From positions 48,589,523 to 48,653,522 of the forward strand of contig OX381717.1 of assembly GCA_947462335.1 (NCBI GenBank): a stretch of DNA of 64,000 bases. The letters run 5' to 3'. Within the stretch, counting starts at the first letter, position 1; every line of letters begins with the position of its first letter. Shown here piece by piece: positions 55,739-64,000 of the stretch. The position numbers and the translations under genes are program-made. This DNA is from Harmothoe impar (taxonomy: Eukaryota; Annelida; Polychaeta; Phyllodocida; Polynoidae). The notes beneath the pieces are model-generated. The model saw nothing but the letters and a program-made list of their open reading frames with translations. It was not told the origin of the DNA and made no database searches.

Positions 55739-55837
55739 AATCCTTTAAGGGCAGCATAGTGCACTGATGCATGAATGCAGCAGCGGTGAGTAACTTACCA
55801 GTGCTGCATTCATGCATCATGCCAACCTTAAAGAGTT
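55739..55837. mobile_element. TTAA-type MITE, compact 99-bp copy
   Basis: TAATCCTTTAAGGGCAGCAT left, CATGCCAACCTTAAAGAGTT right, enclosing exactly one hairpin (CAGCGGTGAGTAACTTACCA then GTGCTG). The minimal form of the family. Confidence 0.82.
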
Positions 55838-57351
55838 TATTTCATTGCAAATGTTTTAATTAGGTTGTACATTATAAAAAGGGGTACTAATAGGCTATGG
55901 ATTCTGCACCATTTCTAATGAAAATATGAAGAAGAAATATGAAAAAAGTTGCTCATTCTTCACCATAGTTTGACCAATCATTTTTCGTGCGGCCTGAAAT
56001 CATATGAATGGAACATAGTTATATTTATACATACATTGACTACACACTGTGTTGTATGATATGTAAATATATTTTGGGTTTTATACAGAAAATAGTCTTT
56101 AGAGGGTGTGTATAGACCACTTTGCTCTGCTACCTCTGTGCCGGTGTGTGGTAACACAATAACCCAGTCTAATATCAATTATAAATTGAACTTATTGGGG
56201 CGGGGAGAGTACTCGCTACGGTGACACCTACCGAGAGAGTGTTCTCTTTCTTAGCAACAATGGTTGATGGATTTTAGGGGAGGTCAAAATATTTATCCTG
56301 CAAATGAGATGGAAAGCACACTCAGTAATACAAACTAGTGGCCTGCATCATATTTTGATACTCACAGAAATCTAACAACCGACCCATGTTGACCCCTAAA
56401 GAACCAGATGACACCTCAAGGTTTATGTTCAATCGTGCACCCTTAGAGTAACTCATTGGTGCATCCTACTGCCCAAGGTTATTTTTGGCTTTGATGTGTC
56501 TTCCAGTGGTGCAACTGTTTTCTTGGTCTGCAGTCATTAAGTGTTTTGAGATGCTAGAGGTGGAAAAAATTATTGTTCCCAATTATTGCTCAGAGTATTT
56601 TCGAGTTCATATGTATTTTTCAGGGTGAACAACCACAGGGTTTGAGAGCTGAATTTACTTGAGAAAATTATAAACCTGGGGGACCATGTCTAAATACCCT
56701 TAGCTTTTGTTGATTGCAATGTGAAGATTTACTTTGATATTTTCATTTGTGAAATACGGATTATCTGGAATCAATAAAAAAAAAGGTTAACCATTGAATG
56801 TGTTCAATATTCATCATTTCAACTAGTGAAACATATTTTGATTCTGTGCCATCTTAAATGCTCCAGTTGGGTATTTAAAAAGGTTACGGACAAAGTGTCC
56901 CTCCACTTTTAATTACCAAATAAATGATCATAATTATGGGAGTGTGTTTTTGATAATGGGAGGTGCAACACATTGTAAACCCTCTAGGAGACAAGAGGAG
57001 GAGTTAACAATAATTGCACAAAATTTACCCATTCCCTCCCTGTTGTTCAAAAATAAGAACCCACTAAACATTATATATATATTTGGTTCACTATGACTAG
57101 CTACGGGGACATCTTCTGACTATAAGGGAGAATAATGCACTGTGCTGTCCTTAGAATGTTAAGCTGTACTATTTAATATCTTAACCAAACAAATACTAAT
57201 GGTAATTAGAATGACAAATAGAATTGCTAATTGGTAAATCCAAATGAAGTGTCCGATGATAATTTTTTTAAACCAACACAATCAAAGGCGGGTCAGCAGG
57301 TCCACCGGGCTCGTTCAGACCTTCAATTTTTTTATAGTAAATATACATATA
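55838..57351. other. Gene-free spacer
   Basis: No gene or clear repeat recognised. Confidence 0.5.
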
Positions 57352-58590
57352 TGTGGATCAACAAGGGAAAAGGGACCTCCGTGGGGGATTTTTAGTTTCA
57401 ACTTTGGCCACCAGGGGGCTCCATATAGCCAACAATGTTCAAAATATCATAAAAATTGTTCTATAATACTTTTTGATGGAGAATACAATAAGCCATTTTA
57501 GAAAATTCCAACTTTAGTGAAAACTTTCCATATTTGGAATGTAAAAAGAACGTTTTGGGGCCTAAATTGGTGTTTATGCACTTGTTGGTTGCCATGGAAA
57601 CACAATTTTCATTCTAAATTGCATTTTTCAAGAAAATAATGATCACAGGCCCCACAAAGATTTCTATGCTGAAAACGGAATGTAATCCCATTTTAAGATT
57701 AAAAGCTGTGACCAAATGTGGACAGTCGAGGGAAAAGGGTCCTCCAAGGTAAAAACTTATCAATAAAATTGATGTCATCAGCTTTCCAGTGATATCTTTT
57801 ATAAGCAGGTACCACTTCTAGTTTTTGAGTACTGGCTCTCTGAATATGTGTGGTCACTGTCCAATCTTAAATGCCAATAAGCTCTATCTTCCTTTGTTTT
57901 AGAGATATTCCTATCTAATTAGCATAATTATGGTAATTACCAAATATCCAAACTTTTTCAAACAATTGGCCACAGCTTTTGATCTAAAAATGGTACTAGT
58001 ATTTACATTCTGTTCTGTAATCAGCATAGAAATCGTTTTGGGGCCTTCTTTCACTCAATTAAAAAAAAATTCAATTTAGAATGAAAATCATGTTTCCATG
58101 GCAACCAACATGTGCAAAAACACCAATTTAGGCCCAAAAACGTTCTTTTCCATTCCAAATATGGAATGTTTTCACCAAAAATGGAATCTTCTAACGTGGC
58201 CTATCATATTCTATATAAAAAAGTAGTATAGATAAGTTTTTGCTATATCTTGGTCCTTTTTGGCTATATGGAGCCCCATGGTGGCCAGAGTTGGTACTAA
58301 AAATCCCCCGCGGAGGTCCCTTTTCCCTTGTTGATCCACAAATGTTTGAAAAAGTTTGGATATTTGGGAATTTCCATAATTATGCTAATTAGATAGAAAT
58401 ATCTCTAAAACGAAGTAAGATAGAGCTTATTGACGTTTGAGATTGGTCAGTGCCCACACATATTCAAGGAGCCAGTTCTCAAAAACTAGAAGTGGTACCT
58501 GCTAATGAAATATATCACTGGAAAGCTGATGACCTCAATTTTATAATTGAGTTTAACCTTTGGAGGACCCTTTTCCCTCGACTGTCCACA
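57352..58590. repeat. 1.24-kb A-B-A'-B' inverted repeat block
   Basis: A (57352-57716) is followed by B (57717-57965), then by the reverse complement of A (57968-58340) and the reverse complement of B (58341-58590). A begins TGTGGATCAACAAGGGAAAA and B begins TGTGGACAGTCGAGGGAAAA, so the two heads are themselves related. The block therefore starts and ends with inverted copies of a TATATGTGGA...AGGGAAAAGGG motif. A and A' each carry a near X-box (GTTGCCATGGAAAC at 57588, inverse at 58092). No coding capacity. It may be a composite MITE or two alternately oriented satellite units. Confidence 0.88.
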
Positions 58591-58733
58591 TATATAGACT
58601 TTGACATATATATGTAATATTATGTCAAAGTGGAGTCCACCAGGCATGACGTATGGCAAGGAACTGACCTACATTTCCTATAGTCAGGCTATCTGCCAGA
58701 ACCCCCTGAACCTTATCGTCCCCCTGAAACCTG

Positions 58734-58952
58734 CCGTAAATTCTTGCATAGAAGACGCGGCTAGTAATCAGGTCAGATCACCAGTGTGGTTTATAATTAT
58801 GATCTGCCCAGAGGTGAGGTGCGGCTTATAGTGAGTTAATTATGGTACAGCACTAAATTCACCGTAATCAGATTGCCGGTGCGGCTTGTATGATCGACCC
58901 AAAGTTGGGGTGCGGCTTATACATGAGCTTATAATTATGCAAGAATTTATGG
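58734..58952. mobile_element. CGTATAAGCC-family MITE just upstream of the fucosyltransferase
   Basis: CCGTAAATTCTTGCATAGAA left, GCAAGAATTTATGGTA right, with three GTGCGGCTT(A/G)TA motifs inside. It ends about 95 bp before the start codon, so it lies in the promoter, 5'UTR or 5' intron of that gene. Confidence 0.85.
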
Positions 58953-59035
58953 TAGTCCTAGTACCACAGGGTGTACTTATTACAGCACATGTAGGCCTAG
59001 ACATACCACAAAGGCACAAACGCCTCTCTGTACAT

Positions 59036-59037
59036 AG
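59036..59037 (+). promoter_or_regulatory. Probable 5'UTR splice acceptor of the fucosyltransferase gene
   Basis: CGCCTCTCTGTACATAG, a pyrimidine-rich stretch ending in AG, lies eight bases before the ATG. It suggests an upstream untranslated exon and a single coding exon. Confidence 0.5.
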
Positions 59038-59045
59038 GATTCACG

Positions 59046-60167
59046 ATGAGACTCCGATTTCGGCGTAACCGCTCAAAGATCATCATATTCTTGATCATAA
59101 TCGGTACAGCTTCTTGTGCCTTGACTCTTGGAAAACTCTCCTTGATGATCACATTTCCAGAGGAATCTGCTGATTTTGTCTTGGAGAATCATGGAGAGAC
59201 AGCCAGGGTACCTGCAGTGACTAGGCCTACTAGCATTAACCAGAAGGGACCTAGAATATATGCAGAGCTACTGGGTGGTTGGGGTAACCACATCTGGATG
59301 TATGCCAGTATGTATGGACTGGCTAGGAAAACAGGTAGGTCTCTCTTTGCATGCAGCTGGTCAAAGTACAACCTGAGCAGCATCTTCACAAATATAGCCG
59401 TAGAAATCCACGGTTATCCAAAATGCAAGCAAACAATGGCCAAGGATACAGTCTCTGTTTTCCAATTTGGGAGTCTTTTGTACAAGAAGAAGGTCCTAAA
59501 GGGATTGGAAGAAGCTGGGAAGAAAGATGTACTGGTTGTAGGGTTCCTTCAGAATATGAGATACTTTTTTAACTACACAGAGGAAATCAAAGCCCAGTTT
59601 GTCATCAATGAGAAGCATCAAACTGTGGCACAGTCTTACCTGCATTCAGTGACCTACAAGGAGGCAAATAGAAGGCAATCAAAGTTAACCAGGAACAGAA
59701 AGGGACAAACTCTTATAGCTGGCGAGATGCTGATCTTCGTCTTAGTCCATGTGCGAAGAGGAGACAAATTGGGTAATCACTTTTCATACGTACCTGGTGC
59801 AATATTCTTTCGGAGAGCAATGGATCTGTTCCGTAAGAAGCATGGACCGATGGTAATATTCATAGTAGCCACCGATGACTTGTCGTGGAGTAAGACAAAC
59901 ATTGAGGGCCCTGATGTGTACTTTATCAGAGACGAAGGGGATGTACCAGCGATAATGGATTTTTCGATTGGCGTAGCATGTAACCATACAGTGATCTCAA
60001 TAAGTACATTTGGGTGGTGGATGGGCTTCCTTACAGGAGGAGATGTTGTATACATGAAGGACTGGACCAAAGGACCCTGGAAGGCCGGCTATGTTGAACA
60101 TGAATACTTCCCCCAACATTGGACAGGGATAGACAACCCAGAGCTCTCCCCAGATAAACATGTATAA
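59046..60167 (+). CDS. FUT1/2-like: GT11 alpha-1,2-fucosyltransferase-like protein, intronless coding region
   Basis: Predicted Golgi type II membrane enzyme that transfers fucose from GDP-fucose in alpha-1,2 linkage, usually to galactose on glycoproteins or glycolipids (GT11 family knowledge). The 373-residue frame starts with a basic tail (MRLRFRRNRSK), a membrane anchor at about 12-35, and a stem to about 70. Then come GGWGNHIWMYASMYGLARK at 77-95 (family N-terminal G-N motif), VHVRRGDKLGN at 234-244 (the HxRRGD GDP-fucose-binding motif) and STFGWWMGFLTGGDVVYMKD at 320-339 (the C-terminal motif). N-glycosylation sequons lie at Asn109, Asn176 and Asn313. Length is within the 340-370 range of animal FUT1/FUT2. 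The start ATG has A at -3. Acceptor specificity cannot be read from sequence. No inactivating change is seen. Confidence 0.95.
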   Translation: MRLRFRRNRSKIIIFLIIIGTASCALTLGKLSLMITFPEESADFVLENHGETARVPAVTRPTSINQKGPRIYAELLGGWGNHIWMYASMYGLARKTGRSLFACSWSKYNLSSIFTNIAVEIHGYPKCKQTMAKDTVSVFQFGSLLYKKKVLKGLEEAGKKDVLVVGFLQNMRYFFNYTEEIKAQFVINEKHQTVAQSYLHSVTYKEANRRQSKLTRNRKGQTLIAGEMLIFVLVHVRRGDKLGNHFSYVPGAIFFRRAMDLFRKKHGPMVIFIVATDDLSWSKTNIEGPDVYFIRDEGDVPAIMDFSIGVACNHTVISISTFGWWMGFLTGGDVVYMKDWTKGPWKAGYVEHEYFPQHWTGIDNPELSPDKHV

Positions 60168-60817
60168 TAATTTGAGATGGCAATAACTATAATGTAAATT
60201 AATTATGTTATTCTACATTTTATTTAACTACAAGTGGAAGGGAGCTGATATACATGATAACTTACACAAGTCAATAACTGACATTCTTGCTGAAGGACAT
60301 AATAGGGTCTTGATTTAGGTTCTATGTAGAGGAGGTACCAATTTGTTGTCATTATGTTCACCCACAAACATAGGGTCTATCCTGAGAGACCCTAATGCCT
60401 TATTGTGGAAATAATGTCTAGCAGGCCTCCACTGATGTGCATGGCATAGTTACAGTTAACTAACATAATAAGGGGTTCAGACCAACCAAGTGTCAGTGAG
60501 ATCTGTATTGATCAATATCTTAATGCTCATACTTTTTGATGAATAGGTATGGTAATGTTTAAGTTCATATGTCAAAATATTAAATATCTGAGAGGACTAT
60601 ATCCCTGAAAATATATGCATATTGTGGAACCATTGAATATTGGTTTAGCAGTAGAAATTCATGATGTTTACCGATCATCTCTCAGTCTATGACAACACAC
60701 TAGGTGGCACATGTGTGTTGTGTCTATCAGGGGTGGATACAGGACTTGGGGGGGGGGGGTTGGCATTGTTTAAAAAATCCCCAATGAATATTCACAATTA
60801 AAAAAACACATAATATG
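60168..60817. other. Fucosyltransferase 3' flank
   Basis: No AATAAA is seen in the first 650 bp, so the 3' end is undefined. A CAGGGGTGGATACAGGACTT fragment with poly-G at 60728-60760 resembles one end of an hAT-type MITE. Confidence 0.45.
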
Positions 60818-61223
60818 TAGTTCGCAAGGTTCAACCAGGGGACATTATTTCAACCCCAAAGGGCATATGCGGGGTCCCCTAAATCCACGTGTGTGTCTAC
60901 ACAGGTAGTTATAAATCCATGCCTCCAAGTCCTCGTAGACTTACAACTAGACTATACAAAAGGTATTAGCACATATCATGTGGCTGACCAGTATTATGCT
61001 TTTTTCTAGTTAAGCTGTAGATCTTTTTTGTAGGTAGATACCATACCTAAAAGCATTTAGGTATCTTTGTAAAAGAAAGTATGTACCCAATTCAGTAGGG
61101 ATGCACATTTAAAAGTAATTGAAAGCTAAGTATTACTGAACTTTAATTTGTGTCACCACAGCTGAGATGCCAACTTTAAAGCCCAAAAACTGATCTGTCC
61201 CCTGGTTGAACCTTGCGAACTAC
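60818..61223. mobile_element. 406-bp element with 28-bp perfect inverted ends
   Basis: GTAGTTCGCAAGGTTCAACC then AGGGGACA at 60818-60845 is exactly inverted at 61196-61223. The interior is unique and non-coding. No target duplication is certain. Confidence 0.7.
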
Positions 61224-61255
61224 CATGAACAGAAATTCCCTTCACATTTCCTCCA

Positions 61256-61359
61256 ACTGGTGTCCATCTGGTGTCCATCTGGTGTCCATCTGGTGTCCAT
61301 CTGGTGTCCATCTGGTGTCCATCTGGTGTCCATCTGGTGTCCATCTGGTGTCCATCTGG
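61256..61359 (-). repeat. 11-bp tandem repeat (about 9 units)
   Basis: Perfect CATCTGGTGTC units. The minus-strand peptide repeat MDTRWTPDGHQ is three units read in frame and not a gene. Confidence 0.95.
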
Positions 61360-61658
61360 AGTGACATTTAGATATGTTCAGCTATATGCTACTAGGATTG
61401 TGATGTGCCTACTTTAGTAGCCATAGACCGGCTCAGAGCCTGCAATGTGGAGTGTATAACCCTCCTTTATGGAAGGTGTGTGATGTTCATGTCCACTTTC
61501 CGAAGAAACTAGGATGGGTAGCCCTACTTTTTTCACTCATTACCTACCCTTACTACAGGTACAACATGCCCAAATTACTGTCGACATTAATCTGAATTTC
61601 ATATATGTACTTGACTTTATGCAGAAAACGTTTTGTCAAGAGAATAGGACAAGCAGTA

Positions 61659-61879
61659 CCGTAAATTCTCGCGTATAAGCCTAACTCGCGTCAAAGCCGC
61701 ACCCCTAACTTTGACAAATTATATAAGCCGCAGAGGGGGTCTGAATATTGCGATTTTGGTACTGTAGTATACTAATAAAAACTCTCGTATAAGCCGCACC
61801 CTATATAGGCATGTTTGGTATCAAAAGAATCTGAGTCTGACTCGCGTACAAGCCGCGGCTTCTACGCGAGAATTTACGG
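61659..61879. mobile_element. CGTATAAGCC-family MITE, best-preserved copy
   Basis: CCGTAAATTCTCGCGTATAA then GCC left; the inverse GGCTTCTACGCGAGAATTTA then CGG right; TA outside both ends (one extra G at the right). Internal CGTATAAGCCGCACCCTATA and TTTGACAAATTATATAAGCC. Useful as the reference for the other copies. Confidence 0.92.
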
Positions 61880-61880
61880 G

Positions 61881-62469
61881 TATTTAGTGGTTTTGGTTGA
61901 ATATTATAAATTATAGTTACAATAAAATATATTTTCCACTATTTTTCTTCAGCTAAACTTTAATTATTTAAAGAATCATCAATTATTTTGCCCACTATCA
62001 CCACTATGATGTTGGTTTTGCACTTGGCCCAGTATAAAGCACGAATTGTATGTTGTAGATTATAATGATATTCCACCTAGAAGGAAAGATATGACGAACA
62101 TAATTTTTGTGACCCTTGACCTTGATAAGTAGGTCAAGGTCAAATGCTACATGCTTATATACTCATCATGTTTGGTATCATATATACAAAGTAGTTTTGG
62201 GTGTTGTTGTTTTTTGCCTAATTTTGAACTTCTGGAAGTTATATGCATTAGAATAAAACCAGAAAATAAAACTGCTCTTGAAAGGCCCACCCACTCTCCC
62301 TGTACCATTCATTCCTTGCAGGGGTCATGTCTGAACAGGTACATTGAAGTTAGATGATACAAATCTAAAACCACTCAGACATCTACATGGCAGCCTGCAG
62401 TATAAAATGTATTTCAAAAGAGCTGACATCTTTATGGTTAACCAGAGACTATCTAATGTCTGAACTCTT
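61881..62469. other. Gene-free spacer with AGGTCA cluster
   Basis: Nothing except the AGGTCA motifs at 62111-62143. Confidence 0.5.
62111..62143. promoter_or_regulatory. Inverted pair of tandem AGGTCA-like half-sites
   Basis: GACCCTTGACCTTG and, six bases later, AGGTCAAGGTCAA: head-to-head tandem half-sites resembling nuclear-receptor elements. About 1.9 kb downstream of the fucosyltransferase stop. Motif-level evidence only. Confidence 0.3.
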
Positions 62470-62655
62470 AAGACACCGTAGGATTGGCACGATGCTTGAA
62501 TGCAGCCCTGGCAAGTAACTTGCTAGTGATGTATTCAAGCATCATGCCAATTCTACATGATTCAGCAATGCAGCACCCGCGAGTTACTCACGAGGGCTGC
62601 ATTGGTACATAATGACAACAAACATTTAGTGGCATGCGTCCTTTAAGACTTAAAC
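62470..62655. mobile_element. TTAA-type MITE, two hairpin modules
   Basis: AGGATTGGCACGATGCTTGA, GCCCTGGCAAGTAACTTGCT, then CACCCGCGAGTTACTCACGA and TGGCATGCGTCCTTTAAGAC then TTAA. The left terminus is decayed. Confidence 0.72.
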
Positions 62656-62830
62656 AATTAAATACCTCTCTGATATTGGCATGCCTTTGGTTGTCAAAGG
62701 ATACATGTGCATCCTGCAATAGAGAAATGACACATCTCCGAATTATAATTACACACATGGAACATCAACTATCTTCATAACCCGACGTGCACCAACAGTA
62801 ATTGCAGAACCGTGAGGAGCTCACCTGTTG

Positions 62831-62860
62831 TTCAAGTTCAAGTTCAAGTTCAAGTTCAAG
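62831..62860. repeat. TTCAAG hexamer microsatellite
   Basis: Five uninterrupted TTCAAG units. Confidence 0.92.
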
Positions 62861-63720
62861 AAGTCTTTGTTGATAACCGATCATAAAGTGTTTTCGGGTA
62901 CAATATTGGGTTGACAGCCATCGGGTATGATATCATCTCACATTCATATATGAATAGTTTGGATGCAAAACGACATAAGCGCCATTCTAAAAATAGGGAC
63001 AAAAATCTGACAAAATTGAAGATTAGGGAAATTAAATTGTAATCCTCAAACAATTTTTCCAAGATTAACTTCCTATCCTAGACTAATCTTATCTACAACC
63101 TAGTCGTGCCTATAGACACATTCCAGTCTTACCCTACAAAGTATGCGACTTCATAAAACTGAGTCCTACATTCCAACCTATGATCAGCAGTCATCAATAT
63201 GATGTTGTGATTTATAACAAGTGGGTATAATAACTTAGACTATTTTGTTTCTACACACATAGTGCGTGGATAAATCCTAAATCTATTCTAAAAAGATGAT
63301 CAATTCTGCTTGAGTCGCAAGACTCTTACATCATTGACTATTTCCAAGATCAGTGGTTTGGTCACTTCAGACAAGTGAAAGTAGAAATACGTAAGGTTGG
63401 GGGGGGGGGGGGGGGGGGGGGGGTACCTGACGACCAGTGTACCCTTAGAATTGACTTTTGACGATTGACTATAGCCAGCTGACGATCAGCGTGGTAGTTA
63501 GGGTATACTATGCATCATGTTTATCATTAAGTATAGGACTACCTGACGACCAGTGTAGTTTGGTTATACAGTTTGTACATGTATAAGTAGTAGGGGCACG
63601 TGGGGACGAACTTGCAGAGTCACTAGACGCCGCCCATTCTGTGCGTAATCTTGAAAAGCCCACTTTTCCCGTAATCTTAATAACAAAACCCCTGTAATCG
63701 TAATCACAAAACTCAATCTA
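62861..63720. other. Gene-free spacer with 25-base poly-G run
   Basis: G run at 63399-63423. TACCTGACGACCAGTGTA appears twice nearby (63424 and 63540). Nothing else recognised. Confidence 0.5.
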
Positions 63721-63825
63721 CCGTATTTCCCCGTTTATAAGCCCGGGCTTATATTGATTTCAAATGGGAGATTGACCCGGCTTATAAACGGGACAGGCTT
63801 ATATTCGAGGCAGGCTTATATTTTT
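63721..63825. mobile_element. CCGTATTTCCCCGTTTATAAGCC element, relative of the CGTATAAGCC family
   Basis: TA precedes CCGTATTTCCCCGTTTATAA then GCC. The interior repeats CGGGCTTATA, CGGCTTATAAACGGG and CAGGCTTATATT. The right end is not identified. Confidence 0.55.
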
Positions 63826-64000
63826 TCCATCTCCCCATATTTTTCCAATTCAAAGAGCCACTCTGGCAGTCCTTCTAAAATTCTCGTATATATTCATTAT
63901 TTTACACATGTTTCTGAATATTTTCTAATGATAACATGACATTTTAAAAGGTTATCTTTATCTGAAGTGTTCCCAGCATAAAAGGTGGTACGTTGGCTTT

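Noticed and set aside
61153..61344. 63-codon minus-strand ORF with an 11-residue repeat
   Set aside because: Generated by the 11-bp tandem repeat.

Overview
The window looks like intergenic-rich nuclear DNA of an invertebrate animal, probably marine. The evidence is spliced genes with GT-AG introns, AATAAA signals, a GT11 fucosyltransferase and an SLC7 light-chain transporter of animal type, very dense small non-autonomous DNA transposons (MITEs), minisatellites, and many poly-G/poly-C runs. I cannot name the species or phylum from this sequence alone. There is no bacterial, organellar or viral gene content, and I see no tRNA, rRNA or CRISPR array.

Only two protein-coding genes can be supported, both on the + strand. 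The first is a 10-coding-exon SLC7 amino-acid transporter light chain (start codon 43471, stop 53241, 496 codons). Its phases are consistent across all nine introns, and it carries the conserved heavy-chain-linking cysteine. The second is a GT11 alpha-1,2-fucosyltransferase-like gene (59046-60167, 373 aa) with an intronless coding region and a probable 5'UTR splice acceptor just before the start codon. The two have no evident functional link beyond sharing the strand. One supplies amino acids at the plasma membrane, and the other fucosylates glycans in the Golgi.

Layout. 1-472: 129-bp tandem repeats in 258-bp dimers. 473-12060: gene-free, with scattered MITEs and homopolymer runs. 12136-12960: a 70-bp array built from one end of an abundant MITE. 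16301-23090: a G-quadruplex-rich 40-bp satellite split by a 4.6-kb foldback structure, which itself carries a 1.06-kb inserted element. 23998-43381: a graveyard of at least ten MITE families, several with target-site duplications readable by eye, and a dense cluster of one TTAA-type family from 38.97 to 43.38 kb directly upstream of the SLC7 start. 43471-53241: the SLC7 gene, with MITEs in introns 2, 3 and 8, one of them exactly at a splice donor. 53242-57351: 3'UTR and AT-rich spacer. 57352-58590: a 1.24-kb block arranged A-B-A'-B' (primes mark reverse complements). 58734-60167: a MITE followed by the fucosyltransferase. 60168-64000: more MITEs, short tandem repeats and a 25-base poly-G run.

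The most unusual material is repeat architecture rather than a new gene system. It comprises the foldback inside the G4 satellite, the A-B-A'-B' block, two families with repeated 6-bp target duplications, and a MITE sitting on a splice donor. All statements come from reading the sequence by eye. Family names beyond SLC7 and GT11 are inferred from termini and target duplications and were not checked against any database.
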